From: Methanoregula sp.
Lineage (GTDB): Archaea > Halobacteriota > Methanomicrobia > Methanomicrobiales > Methanospirillaceae
Assembly: GCF_023227875.1 (NCBI RefSeq)
Contig: NZ_JALOCH010000010.1
Location: 1-64,000 of the forward strand
Direction: 5' to 3'
Length of the DNA: 64,000 nucleotides
Under the pieces are notes generated by a model. It saw nothing but the letters and a program-made list of their open reading frames with translations, was not told the origin of the DNA and ran no database searches. The number at the start of each line of letters is the position of its first letter. Within the stretch, counting starts at the first letter, position 1. Below, one piece after another: positions 9,055 through 16,847 of the stretch. The position numbers and the translations under genes were made by a program.

Positions 9055-10041
9055 TCAACCGGGATGGTTCCCGATATACTCCACGAGAGCGCATTCTTTG
9101 CACTCATTGCATTCGAACTCCAGCGTTGAATGAAGAATCCGGTACTTCTTCAGTCGTTGCTTGATCTCCCGTTTTATCAGATCAATTTTTTCCACGTCCT
9201 TTTCACAGGAATACACATGGGCATCGAGGACATTGATATCCGAACAGAGGCTCCAGAGATGGACATGGTGCACACCATCCACTCCCTTCACCGATGCCAT
9301 GTCCGCAACGACCGCATCGAAATCAACCGATTGGGGCGTGAACTGGAGAAGGATCACGATGGTTTCCCGGAATATTCTTGCGGCTGAGATCACGATCAGG
9401 ACCGCGATGACGCCCGAAAGAATGGGATCGGCAATCACCTGCCCGGTGAACGAGATCCATACCGCTGCACCAATCACCGCCAGCGAGGAGACCAGGTCTC
9501 CTGCCACATGTAAAAAAGCGCTCCGCACGTTCAGGTTATGGCTCCCGTGGAGGAGGAACATGACAGCGATATTTGCGACAAGGCCGACACAGGCAACCGT
9601 AAACATCAGCCCACCCTGCACCGGGGCCGGGTTGAGCAGGCGCTGGTATGCTTCCCACAGGATACCGGCACTTACACCGATCAGCAGCAGGGAGTTGATG
9701 AACGCTGCGAAGATCTCTCCCCGGTGGTATCCATAGGTCCGCTCCTTGGTGGGGAGCTGGAGGGCGAGGGTCATCGCCCCGAGGGAGAGAAGCAGCGAGA
9801 GGAGATCGCTGAACATGTGCCCCGCATCGCTGATGAGGGCAAGCGATCCTGAGAGCAGTCCTCCGGCTACCTCCACGAGAAAGAAAATGAACGTGATGAT
9901 GAGCGCGATCTTCATCGCTCTCCGGTAGTCCCGGCCGGTACTGTGCGGGCTGGTGTCATCTGAATGAAGGGTATTATGTGAATGCCCTGCGCCCTCTTCG
10001 CTGTCGCCACCAGTGCATTGTTCTGGATATGAATGACCCAT
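9055..10041 (-). CDS. Cation diffusion facilitator (CDF) metal exporter
   Basis: 328-residue membrane transporter of the ZitB/CzcD type, exchanging Zn2+ or similar metals for protons. A His-rich cytoplasmic N-terminus (GAGHSHNTLHSDDTSPHS) is followed by six membrane helices with the metal-site motifs SDAGHMFSD in TM2 and HVAGD in TM5, giving the Zn-type DxxxD/HxxxD set. A cytoplasmic CDF dimerisation domain follows, ending in a Cys cluster (FECNECKEC). Divergent from an HxlR regulator across 97 bp, so metal- or redox-responsive control is plausible. Confidence 0.92.
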   Translation of the reverse strand: MGHSYPEQCTGGDSEEGAGHSHNTLHSDDTSPHSTGRDYRRAMKIALIITFIFFLVEVAGGLLSGSLALISDAGHMFSDLLSLLLSLGAMTLALQLPTKERTYGYHRGEIFAAFINSLLLIGVSAGILWEAYQRLLNPAPVQGGLMFTVACVGLVANIAVMFLLHGSHNLNVRSAFLHVAGDLVSSLAVIGAAVWISFTGQVIADPILSGVIAVLIVISAARIFRETIVILLQFTPQSVDFDAVVADMASVKGVDGVHHVHLWSLCSDINVLDAHVYSCEKDVEKIDLIKREIKQRLKKYRILHSTLEFECNECKECALVEYIGNHPG

Positions 10042-10075
10042 ACGCTGACTCTCCGGTTATGTGCGGTTATTTCCT

Positions 10076-10138
10076 GATAGATAGTATCCGTTTAATAGTT
10101 AATAAGAAGAAAAGTAACGGAACCGATAGGTAGTATCC
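10076..10138. promoter_or_regulatory. Divergent promoter region with paired direct repeats
   Basis: GATAGATAGTATCC (10076-10089) and GATAGGTAGTATCC (10125-10138) are a 13/14 direct repeat, the second copy abutting the HxlR ATG. Between them CCGTT ... AACGG forms an inverted repeat around the AT-rich TTAATAGTTAATAAG. These are candidate HxlR operators and a TATA box serving both divergent genes (inference). Confidence 0.4.
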
Positions 10139-10534
10139 ATGAAGAAACCTTCAGCCATTGCCGATGGAATATGTTTCTGCCCGTTGTCGGGGATTCTCGA
10201 CGTAATAGCGAAGAAGTGGGCGCTCCTGATTATCGCGATCCTTGGCAACGAAGGGGAGAAGGGGTTCAACGAACTGAAAAAAGATCTTGGCTGTATCAGC
10301 CCCAAGCCGCTCTCGGACACGCTGAAAAACCTCGAGCGTATCGGGCTGGTAAGCAAGAATGTCCTCGCGACATCGCCCCCGACCGTGAAATATTCACTCA
10401 CCCCGGATGGCCGGGAACTGCGGGGGCACCTGGTCCCGATGCTGGTCTGGGTCTCGGAACGCGGCGGACAGGATATGCCGGGCTGCCCGATACGGGCGAG
10501 GAACATTCCTGGCAACCTGAAAAAAAACCGGTGA
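10139..10534 (+). CDS. HxlR-family winged-helix regulator
   Basis: 131 residues. The N-terminus CFCPLSGILDVIAKKWALLIIAIL is the HxlR hallmark (Cys followed by the ...KW.LLI helix), then a winged helix-turn-helix: FNELKKDLGCISPKPLSDTLKNLE and the wing through VKYSLTPDGREL. Cysteines at the N-terminus are redox sensors in some HxlR proteins. Divergent from the CDF exporter, which is its most likely target. Followed directly by an R1 repeat. Confidence 0.9.
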   Translation: MKKPSAIADGICFCPLSGILDVIAKKWALLIIAILGNEGEKGFNELKKDLGCISPKPLSDTLKNLERIGLVSKNVLATSPPTVKYSLTPDGRELRGHLVPMLVWVSERGGQDMPGCPIRARNIPGNLKKNR

Positions 10535-10565
10535 GTGGCGGATGTACTATTCCCGGCCAATCCGT

Positions 10566-10636
10566 TCGGCCGCGTGCGGTGCGGCGGGGCCGGATTAGTA
10601 CCGGACCCGCCGTCAATCTCCGGAACCGGGGGCACT
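10566..10636 (+). repeat. R1 repeat, copy 3 (short form)
   Basis: GGCCGCGTGCGGTGCGGCGG, then a deletion of the central CTTGTGG segment, ATTAGTACCGGACCCGCCGT and CTCCGGAACCGGGGGCACT. Confidence 0.8.
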
Positions 10637-10700
10637 AAAAATGGCAGATACTACGAGATCACTTTTAAAAAAATCTGACAGCGATCTTCAAAGTTCCTTC

Positions 10701-10922
10701 TTACCGGAATCCCTGTTTGAAATCCTCGACCTCGATTCCGGCCTGCTTGAGGATCCCCATCAATGTTCCTTTTTTCAGTTCGCGGTGAAGAGGAACCGAA
10801 AAGACGCGCCATTCTTTCTGTACGACAACGTGGCTTGATGTCTGCCGCTTAGCTTCAAATCCCTGCTTCGACAGGTACTTGACCAGATCTTCCCCGGCAA
10901 TGACCGGGAGTTTATGCGACAT
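10701..10922 (-). CDS. hicA: HicA-type mRNA interferase toxin
   Basis: 73 residues with the double-stranded-RNA-binding-like HicA fold: LPVIAGEDLVKYLSKQGFEA, then RQTSSHVVVQ with the catalytic-type His, and VPLHRELKKGTLMGILKQAG. It is slightly longer than the usual 60-residue HicA. Its ATG overlaps the TAA of a tiny ORF made by a repeat insertion rather than the stop of hicB itself, so its translation may now depend on that chain. Confidence 0.88.
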   Translation of the reverse strand: MSHKLPVIAGEDLVKYLSKQGFEAKRQTSSHVVVQKEWRVFSVPLHRELKKGTLMGILKQAGIEVEDFKQGFR

Positions 10923-10977
10923 CCGCCACTTCGACCTCCGAGTAATTCATCAGGATCCGAGGATGAGAAGTCTGCAT
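10912..10977 (-). CDS. Repeat-encoded mini-ORF 2 (coupled to hicA)
   Basis: 21-codon frame that starts in the second hairpin loop (stop/start overlap TGATG) and ends in EVEVADVA with a TAA overlapping the hicA ATG. EVADVA would be the original C-terminus of HicB, so this frame keeps the ancestral hicB-hicA stop/start overlap. Expression is not shown by sequence alone. Confidence 0.3.
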   Translation of the reverse strand: MQTSHPRILMNYSEVEVADVA

Positions 10978-11040
10978 CAGCAGACTTCGACCTCCGAGTG
11001 ATTCATCAGGATCCGAGGATGAGAAGTCTGCATCAGCAGA
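10929..11040. repeat. Two tandem 56-bp hairpin repeats inserted at the hicB-hicA junction
   Basis: Units 10929-10984 and 10985-11040 are identical except for one base (AGTAATTC vs AGTGATTC). Each junction contains a perfect 9-bp stem (GAAGTCTGC / GCAGACTTC) around the loop TGAT on the minus strand (10967-10988, 11023-11044). The last 7 bases of a unit (GTCGAAG) equal the flanking sequence, as expected for tandem duplication or a target repeat. Removing both units restores the hicB reading frame through to a stop overlapping hicA. Confidence 0.85.
10977..11033 (-). CDS. Repeat-encoded mini-ORF 1 (coupled to hicB)
   Basis: 18-codon frame starting at the TGATG overlap with the hicB stop, beginning MQTSHPRIL and ending EVEVC, with its own TGA overlapping the next mini-ORF start. 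It exists only because each 56-bp unit spans 19 codons with overlap. A product is speculative; a coupling role is the more likely meaning. Confidence 0.25.
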   Translation of the reverse strand: MQTSHPRILMNHSEVEVC

Positions 11041-11248
11041 CTTCGACTTGGGAGATTTCGCAGTGGTGTGTCGGGGATTTCCGGTGAAGTTCTTCCCGCT
11101 GGACTTCGAGAACCAACTCTATTGCTTCCTTGATATTGGCGAGGGCTTCTTCCCGGGTCTCACCCTGGCTGATCGCGCCGGGGATCTCCACGCACTGGAC
11201 CGTGAAACCGCCTTCTTCCTGGGGTTCGAGCACCACCGTATATTTCAT
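11033..11248 (-). CDS. hicB: HicB-type antitoxin with altered C-terminus
   Basis: 71 residues. The HicB partial RNase H-like fold is clear: MKYTVVLEPQEEGGFTVQC then VEIPGAISQGETREEALANI and KEAIELVLEV. The end QVEVC* is created by the first repeat unit; without the 112-bp insertion the frame would read QVEVADVA* with its stop inside the hicA start. Only the last residues change, so the antitoxin domain is intact and probably functional. Confidence 0.88.
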   Translation of the reverse strand: MKYTVVLEPQEEGGFTVQCVEIPGAISQGETREEALANIKEAIELVLEVQREELHRKSPTHHCEISQVEVC

Positions 11249-11320
11249 AGGTACACATTATTCACGAAAGAGTATACAATTTTTCCGCTGGGATCAACGG
11301 TCCGGTGCTCCTTCCGTGAC

Positions 11321-11400
11321 GGCCGCGAGCGAGCCGGGCTTGTGGCGGTTGGGCGGGCCCGGGACCGGATGGGTGGGGGCCGTCGTCATTCCTGGCAAGC
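11321..11400 (+). repeat. R1 repeat, copy 4
   Basis: GGCCGCGAGCGAGCCGGGCT, TGTGGCGGTTGGGCGGGCCC, GGGACCGG and CCGTCGTCATTCCTGGCAAG. The 3' tail is divergent. Confidence 0.7.
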
Positions 11401-11484
11401 TGCACAGGAATATCAGAAGCCGTTAAGAGTTGTGCGGGAAATGTTTTTTCATTGAACATCCCATGATGGTTCAGGTAGGAGATA

Positions 11485-11976
11485 ATGTCCGATAAAAATC
11501 AATCACAATCCGGTATACGATCCGGAATTCTCCCTTGCATGGGGATACTCTTTGTTGTACTGCTGAGTGCCGGATGTACCGGTGCATTTTCTGGGATACA
11601 GAATACCGTTCCGGCGACTCCGGTTTCTCCTCCGGATGTAGTAAATCAGGCAAACCAGGTAACGATGCAGGTTGTCATGGTGGACGAACATGCACATGCT
11701 GAATATACTACGGTCTGGCTCACTCCCTCTGCACGCATCTATACACTTGCAAAAAATATTCCGGACTACAAGTCCTATATCGGGTTAATGGAACAATCCA
11801 GAAAAGACGGCTCGTTCCTTACTTTCACGCTTGATACTCAGGATTCTTCGATAATTAAGAGTGTTGTGAAAGGCGTGCAGCCAACATCTTCTTCAGATGA
11901 AGAGAAGGCCGTGCAAGTAACTCCACCGGTATCTTCTCCGGACGTAGTAAACCAAGACTCCACCATCCGGCCCTGA
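11485..11976 (+). CDS. Uncharacterised archaeal lipoprotein
   Basis: 163 residues with a basic N-terminus, one hydrophobic segment and the lipobox LLSAGC, so probably anchored outside the membrane through Cys ~31. A Pro/Thr-rich linker follows. TPVSPPDVVNQ near residue 45 is nearly repeated as PPVSSPDVVNQ close to the C-terminus, bracketing an ~85-residue folded segment (VTMQVVMVDEHAHAEYTTVW...). No family recognised. The ATG lies a few bases after TAGGAGATA. Confidence 0.7.
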   Translation: MSDKNQSQSGIRSGILPCMGILFVVLLSAGCTGAFSGIQNTVPATPVSPPDVVNQANQVTMQVVMVDEHAHAEYTTVWLTPSARIYTLAKNIPDYKSYIGLMEQSRKDGSFLTFTLDTQDSSIIKSVVKGVQPTSSSDEEKAVQVTPPVSSPDVVNQDSTIRP

Positions 11977-12003
11977 CTTATGCCATAGTAACGTTGCTAA
12001 ATA

Positions 12004-12211
12004 TGACCTCAATTATTCCCGTCGATAAACCTCTCAATTTTCCAGGCCCGGTTCCGTATTTTTGCGAATTATGACCTCTGATTTTGGTGCTTTTGGGAAA
12101 AGAGGTACAACCGGGCTCGCAGCAGGCTCCGTTGTACCAGAATTCCCATGGGTGCTTCCCCGCTTTCTGTGAGGGGGACACCGGCGGAGGGTCTTGCAAG
12201 GTCACCGGGGA
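12004..12211 (+). repeat. R2 repeat, copy A (~208 bp)
   Basis: Nearly identical to 17904-18116. Starts TGACCTCAATTATTCCCGTC, contains CAGCAGGCTCCGTTGTACCA and ends GCAAGGTCACCGGGGA. It is followed directly by an R1 copy. No convincing coding frame. Confidence 0.9.
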
Positions 12212-12226
12212 TCTTTCCGAGTAAAC

Positions 12227-12345
12227 CCGGCCGCATACGTGTTGGGCGGGGCCGGGCTTGTGAGGGTTGGGTGGACCCGGGACCGGATCAGTGCCGGATC
12301 CGTCGTCAATTTCTGGTACTGAATGCACTGAGTAGTGCCGGTGCG
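12227..12345 (+). repeat. R1 repeat, copy 5
   Basis: GGCCGCATACG, GGGCGGGGCCGGGCTTGTGA, GGACCCGGGACCGGATCAGT, GCCGGATCCGTCGTCAATTT and the tail GCACTGAGTAGTGCCGGT. Confidence 0.8.
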
Positions 12346-12375
12346 GACTGGTGTATCATTCACGAATATTTTTAG

Positions 12376-12392
12376 CAGTTGAATTTCAACTG
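12376..12392. promoter_or_regulatory. Inverted repeat next to the pilin-like gene start
   Basis: CAGTTGA-ATT-TCAACTG is a perfect 7-bp inverted repeat six bases before the GTG start at 12398. It could be an operator or a small hairpin that affects initiation. Confidence 0.35.
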
Positions 12393-12397
12393 TCAGT

Positions 12398-12814
12398 GTG
12401 ACTGATTGGAAAGATGCAATAAAGAGAAATCTCCGGACTGTTACGGCCGGAGTATTTGTCGTGATTGTATTGTTTCTCATCATCCTCGTAGCGGGAGTCA
12501 TCCCGGAGTTCAACAACGGCTACAAATCCCCCCATGCCATCACACCTGAAAATCCCTCGCTTACCACGGCTGCTTGTTCGGGAAATGCCATTGTCGTAAA
12601 TTACCGTGGCGGACCCAATGCAGCAAGTCTCACCGGCATTAGTGTCTGGGTAGACGCCATGCAACCACACTCCTTGAACCTGACCATCGGCTCACAGGAA
12701 ATGATAACACTGGTTGCCGGAAGTGAGATGAAAGAACACCGGGTTATCGTTGCTTCCACATTTACCGATGGAGAAATGGTAATAGATCAGGACATAAAGC
12801 TAAAATGTCCATAG
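12398..12814 (+). CDS. Membrane-anchored protein resembling archaeal type IV pilin-like (DUF1628) proteins
   Basis: 138 residues from a GTG start. A charged N-terminus (KDAIKRNLRTVTAG) precedes one membrane helix (VFVVIVLFLIILVAGVI), then an extracellular beta-rich domain of ~100 residues (SLTTAACSGNAIVVNYRGG ... GQ). This layout recalls the class III signal plus DUF1628 pilin-like proteins of methanogens, but the usual AVSPVIG-like processing site is not seen, so the assignment is weak. Two Cys (AACSG, KLKCP) could pair. Confidence 0.6.
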   Translation: MTDWKDAIKRNLRTVTAGVFVVIVLFLIILVAGVIPEFNNGYKSPHAITPENPSLTTAACSGNAIVVNYRGGPNAASLTGISVWVDAMQPHSLNLTIGSQEMITLVAGSEMKEHRVIVASTFTDGEMVIDQDIKLKCP

Positions 12815-13150
12815 GTTTGGACTCCTTTTTCGTCGCGATGGCGGGGCCCTGGCACAGGTTGTGGACAAAGGCGACGGCACGGGAGGTTGTGGGGATTATT
12901 ACAGGAATGGGGGGTGATTGCAAGATGCAGAGGAAAATTCCTCAGCTTTTCCAAGTAATTTACGATGTCGATCGTACGGGATGGATTGAATTTTTTTTTC
13001 ATACGGTAAAAAGGTGAAATTATTTACTCTGTTTATTAGTCTCCATTTGCATTTTTATTGCATGTAAGATTTCATTGCGATGGCATTATATGACATTAAA
13101 TTTACCAATTATTATTAAGAATCTCTGAAAAATATTATTAAGGTGTGCCG
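12815..13150. other. Intergenic region, increasingly AT-rich
   Basis: No gene recognised. The first ~200 bp have normal composition and include a small GAGGAA/TTCCTC palindrome at 12930-12943. From about 13015 the sequence turns strongly AT-rich and holds ATTATTAAG repeated twice, a probable promoter for the AT-rich gene that follows. Confidence 0.4.
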
Positions 13151-13858
13151 ATGAGTTTTAGATGGCGAAAACTATTATTAATATTTTTAGGACTTTTAAT
13201 AGTTTACATTAGTATCTGCCTTCTAATCACAAGCACCGGTTCTTATGGAAAAGGGAGTGTAACCGGGCCAGATAAGATTGTATATCGTGTTACAACGAGT
13301 GGCTCACTGGATAATCCATTCCCGAGTGATAAAGGAATTCTTATTCCAACTGTAGTGAATGAAAGTGGAGCGCTTGTTTTTTCAGATCAGGATTTAACAT
13401 ACGCTTTATCAAGTGCTTATTCATGCGGAGGCGATACATTCAATCGAAATAGTTATGGAAAATCGTCATATCTCAATCTCAGTTATGTGGACGCAGAGAA
13501 TGGCACAATGATACTTGTGCGACCTAATTCTCCACCAGCGGGTAAGGAATATACGATTTCATTCTGTCTCGAAAAGGAGAATGCTATTGGAAACAAATTC
13601 TTACCCTCTCCCCAGATTGCAGCATCGTTTTTCCCCTCAACCGTAACGACAATTGTTTACAATCCGATCCATAACAAACCCTATGAAAGCAGGACATCTC
13701 TATTATTGGAGTTCTCCAAAGCGGGAGATACAGTTACTCACGGATATATGTCAGATCCAATACAAAATTTCAAGCTGACCTATGGTTATAATCCTGTAGT
13801 AATGTCCGAATATGGACAATATTCCGAGTGGGCTAAGTTTATCTGGATACCGGGGTAA
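13151..13858 (+). CDS. AT-rich uncharacterised membrane-anchored protein
   Basis: 235 residues from the ATG at 13151 (preceded by AAGGTG); a GTG two codons earlier is possible. One N-terminal membrane helix (LLLIFLGLLIVYISICLLI) leads to an extracellular domain rich in Ser/Asn/Thr with potential glycosylation sites and a Cys pair (AYSCGG, SFCLEK). No family recognised. Base composition and codon use are markedly more AT-rich than the neighbours, and the gene ends immediately before what looks like the 3' end of another gene, suggesting recent acquisition. Confidence 0.7.
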   Translation: MSFRWRKLLLIFLGLLIVYISICLLITSTGSYGKGSVTGPDKIVYRVTTSGSLDNPFPSDKGILIPTVVNESGALVFSDQDLTYALSSAYSCGGDTFNRNSYGKSSYLNLSYVDAENGTMILVRPNSPPAGKEYTISFCLEKENAIGNKFLPSPQIAASFFPSTVTTIVYNPIHNKPYESRTSLLLEFSKAGDTVTHGYMSDPIQNFKLTYGYNPVVMSEYGQYSEWAKFIWIPG

Positions 13859-13923
13859 GTTGGAGGCCGACCCGGATGCGGCGCTCGAGGCGCTCGGGAT
13901 TCTCGCGTCGTTTCATATTATCT
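13859..13923 (+). pseudogene. 3' remnant of a lost gene
   Basis: Directly after the AT-rich gene an open stretch reads LEADPDAALEALGILASF-HII-stop in one frame, with the GC-rich third positions typical of native genes. No start codon is available for it. It looks like the last ~20 codons of a gene whose 5' part was replaced by the AT-rich block. The parent family cannot be identified. Confidence 0.4.
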
Positions 13924-13937
13924 AGGAGGAAAAATTC

Positions 13938-14099
13938 GTGAATCTTTCCAACCGGAGACTGTGGAAAAAGATCGTGGTTGCCGCGAGCTGCGAAATTATC
14001 ATTTCCGGGGTCGTCGTGCTTGTCGTTAGCCCGGGGCATCGTTTTTCTCCTGGTACAGGTACATGGATATCAACCGATATTACCGGGTGCAGTTACTGA
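13938..14099 (+). CDS. Small single-span membrane protein (53 aa)
   Basis: GTG-initiated ORF preceded by a strong Shine-Dalgarno (TAGGAGG, 8 nt upstream). The product starts VNLSNRRLWKKIVVAA, has a hydrophobic helix (CEIIISGVVVLVVS) and ends STDITGCSY. Its stop is 15 nt before the next gene, so they are probably co-transcribed. Function unknown; too short for family assignment. Confidence 0.6.
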   Translation: MNLSNRRLWKKIVVAASCEIIISGVVVLVVSPGHRFSPGTGTWISTDITGCSY

Positions 14100-14114
14100 T
14101 CGGGAGTAAAAAAC

Positions 14115-14900
14115 ATGAAATTTCATTTGATTTCTTTCATCGCACTTATTCTGGCAGTGATTGTCCTGGTACCGGGTGCAGGAGCCGAAAACCAGACAAT
14201 GGACACGATCTATTTGCTGACCCATGCCGAAACCCTCGCCGGCCAGAAGGACATGTCACGGTACAGCAACATACCCCCGCCTGAACCGATCGTGACCATG
14301 AATGAGTCGACAGCCCGGCTCTACCCGAACGTAACCTGGTGCGGGAACAACTGCATGGTACCCCGGCCCTGCCTCTTCCCGTTCACCCGGTGCGAATCCC
14401 CGCTCACGGTTATGATCGTGTACAATGTGAACGCAACTCGTCCGGGACAGCCCGGCCCGGTCATCGGGTATGGAGTGACCGGCTGGCCATTGCAGAATTC
14501 CGTTTCGATTGCCGGAAGCCCGGACCTCACCCTCCCGTTCAAAACTTTTACGGGACCGTTCAATTCCGGTAGAAACGTTACCATAGAGGTGAACCCCTCC
14601 AGCCCGTATCCGCCAGCCCGGGAGTTTCTGGATTATACAAACGCCCCCGCTTTAACCTCCGGGCAAAAAGAGACTGCCATCAGGATTGCATCGACCTCAA
14701 AAAAATTCCAAACCTACCTGAATGGTCCCCACGGTCCGATAACGGCAAGGTGGGCATACCCATACTCAGGTATTGTTCATCTGTCTATGACAGCAGGGTC
14801 GGCAATGTCGCCGGAGAACGGGCTGGTATCTGTTACGGTAGATCCTGCCCGCGGTCAGCCTGGAAATGTGTCTTTTGTGGACTGGAAAAAATACTGGTAG
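14115..14900 (+). CDS. Secreted uncharacterised protein
   Basis: 261 residues with a signal peptide (MKFHLISFIALILAVIVLVP, cleavage near GAGAEN). The mature protein has a Cys-rich patch (WCGNNCMVPRPCLFPF then TRCESP) that may form two disulfides, followed by a beta-rich region with Asn-X-Ser/Thr sites. GGGAG precedes the start. No domain recognised. It is followed by another membrane-anchored unknown, so the three genes 13938-15744 may be a surface-protein operon. Confidence 0.65.
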   Translation: MKFHLISFIALILAVIVLVPGAGAENQTMDTIYLLTHAETLAGQKDMSRYSNIPPPEPIVTMNESTARLYPNVTWCGNNCMVPRPCLFPFTRCESPLTVMIVYNVNATRPGQPGPVIGYGVTGWPLQNSVSIAGSPDLTLPFKTFTGPFNSGRNVTIEVNPSSPYPPAREFLDYTNAPALTSGQKETAIRIASTSKKFQTYLNGPHGPITARWAYPYSGIVHLSMTAGSAMSPENGLVSVTVDPARGQPGNVSFVDWKKYW

Positions 14901-15018
14901 GAAAATGTTCAAAAAAAGCATCAGGCAATCTGCGGTCTTTTGGGATTTTGTGCTGCAATTGCCATCTGCCAACGGTTCAGAGTGAATCCGGCTGAAAAAA
15001 CCGGGGGATACGATCACC

Positions 15019-15744
15019 ATGAAAAACCCTGAAAAAGAAAACCGGGTAATAACAATAAGGGCAATCCTCCTCGTTCTTCTCATAGGGGTAATCGCAATTA
15101 TCGCCGTGCGATCAGTTATGATTGGGCCGGGCATCCCACCGGACGCCGATATGTCCTACCTGATGCTTTCAGATCAGGGGCCGTCCTTTGAGAGATGTCC
15201 ACTCATCCAGAACGGGTCCAAAACTCCCCCGGGTCTCTGTGTTGATTCCATCCGGGAAGGAAATTATCCACATTTCCCGGAACTCTCTCCATCGAGCCGG
15301 TATGGGATCTTCGGGAATACCGGATCCGGAGAGAGCATGGTGATTGCGGTCTGGTACTTTAAACGGGAGAACGATTTTGTCCTGAAGGAAGGACAACTGG
15401 TGAAGTACTTGCAGGATCATGGGATAATCAACAAGGGAGAACTTGATTTTAGTGCCGAGCAGCAGGTCATAAAAAAAAGGAACCTGGAGAACCCGCGTGA
15501 ATCCCGGTTAATGATACCGCAGACCGTGCAGGGAACGGCATATTCGGACAATGAGACCGCGGGATATTTTTTTGTGATACAACGGCCGATCTCCCTTGAC
15601 CGGGAAGATTACTACCTCATGTATTACGGTGTGGTCACCAACAACACACCCTCATCTGCGACCCCGTCTCTGAAACTATTGATGGCTGAAAATAATGGTT
15701 ATTATACCTTCAGGGGTGTGGTAAGGCCCCTTGGACAGATTTAG
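15019..15744 (+). CDS. Membrane-anchored uncharacterised protein
   Basis: 241 residues. A cytoplasmic Lys/Glu-rich start (MKNPEKENRVITIRA) precedes a single membrane helix (ILLVLLIGVIAIIAV), and the ~200-residue remainder is predicted outside, with two Cys (ERCPLI, GLCVD). No family recognised. Convergent with the DUF3821-like lipoprotein gene; the stop codons are about 5 bp apart. Confidence 0.65.
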   Translation: MKNPEKENRVITIRAILLVLLIGVIAIIAVRSVMIGPGIPPDADMSYLMLSDQGPSFERCPLIQNGSKTPPGLCVDSIREGNYPHFPELSPSSRYGIFGNTGSGESMVIAVWYFKRENDFVLKEGQLVKYLQDHGIINKGELDFSAEQQVIKKRNLENPRESRLMIPQTVQGTAYSDNETAGYFFVIQRPISLDREDYYLMYYGVVTNNTPSSATPSLKLLMAENNGYYTFRGVVRPLGQI

Positions 15745-15748
15745 ATCT

Positions 15749-16579
15749 CTATTTTTGGGTGTCAAGGATTGGAACCCTGACCACGAACGCGATCTTATCC
15801 GTAGTTCCAATGTACCAGGTCCCTTCGTATCCAAGAAATTCCCTGGGATCTGCAAAGAAATTCCCTGCATCGCCAACGATCCGCCTTGCATCCGGCGTGG
15901 CATTCCCCGGGTGGCCGTTTTTGTACCATGAAATTACCTGACCGGAAGACACTCCGGCACTCACATTGAGACATTTTTCACCAATCCACACATTCCCGCC
16001 AGGTTGTACCAGAGGAAAGTAACCATCGCAGGATTCTGTCCGGACCGGCGTGATTGTGGGTCCCGGGTTATTCCGGTATCCGGCATCATACTCGCCGGCT
16101 CTCTGGTTGCACTCCGCCGCTTCCGCCGTTTTTCCTGAGTCCCTGAGCGTTATACACTTCACGGACCAGGCACCCGCATCATCCGGATTAATCTCAAGAG
16201 CTTTGTCATAGTTTTTGATCGCTTCATCATAACGCTTCATATTGTGAAGGGCAACTCCCTTTGCTATCCATGCGTGTGAAAAATTCCGGTCGATCGCGAG
16301 GGCTGCGTCAAAAAAAGCCAGCGACTCATTGTACCGGGCGTACTGCGTCGAGTACGTCAGCCCTTTGATGAACTGTTCCTTTGCCTCGGGCGAGGTTGTT
16401 GATATCTCGTCGGTTTTGAATGCGATTGCTATCGAGGACCCGCCCGGAGGGACGAATGATCCGGAGGAGGCGCCGGGTGGAGAGCTGGTTGCCAGCAACG
16501 GACCGGCATCCTGAGAAATGCACCCTGTTGCGAGGATGAGAGAAACGAAGAGGATGCTGATGAAAATCATCCGTCTCAT
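15749..16579 (-). CDS. TPR lipoprotein with C-terminal DUF3821-like domain
   Basis: 276 residues. Signal and lipobox ATGC at residues ~17-20 anchor it outside. Residues ~70-165 carry about three tetratricopeptide repeats (YNESLAFFDAALAIDRNFSH, AWIAKGVALHNMKRYDEAIK, NYDKALEINPDDAGAW). The last ~90 residues start PGGNVWIGEKCLN and end WYIGTTDKIAFVVRVPILD, resembling DUF3821, a surface domain found mainly in Methanomicrobiales. Likely a surface protein-protein interaction scaffold. The family link is from memory of the pattern. Confidence 0.75.
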   Translation of the reverse strand: MRRMIFISILFVSLILATGCISQDAGPLLATSSPPGASSGSFVPPGGSSIAIAFKTDEISTTSPEAKEQFIKGLTYSTQYARYNESLAFFDAALAIDRNFSHAWIAKGVALHNMKRYDEAIKNYDKALEINPDDAGAWSVKCITLRDSGKTAEAAECNQRAGEYDAGYRNNPGPTITPVRTESCDGYFPLVQPGGNVWIGEKCLNVSAGVSSGQVISWYKNGHPGNATPDARRIVGDAGNFFADPREFLGYEGTWYIGTTDKIAFVVRVPILDTQK

Positions 16580-16650
16580 GATGGAGTATCAGGCTTTGGG
16601 AACGTTATATTTTGTGCCCGCATCTTTACGGCGCCCCGTTCTCCATTCCT

Positions 16651-16748
16651 GCCCGCATGCGGCGGGGCCGGGCTTGTGGTGATCGGGCGGACTCAGGGGC
16701 CGGTGTAGTACCGGACCCGTCGTCAGGTTCCGGAACATCGGGATTCCC
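16651..16748 (+). repeat. R1 repeat, copy 6
   Basis: CCCGCATGCGGCGGGGCCGG, GCTTGTGGTGATCGGGCGGA, GGCCGGTGTAGTACCGGACC and CGTCGTCAGGTTCCGGAACA. Confidence 0.8.
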
Positions 16749-16847
16749 CGTGTGGAGAGGGGATCGCTTTTTAGAAAATTTACCGGAAAAATACGGCCGC
16801 AAAATACGGTGCGGGAAAAAAAAGTTCCGGGAAATTTTTCCCGGCAA

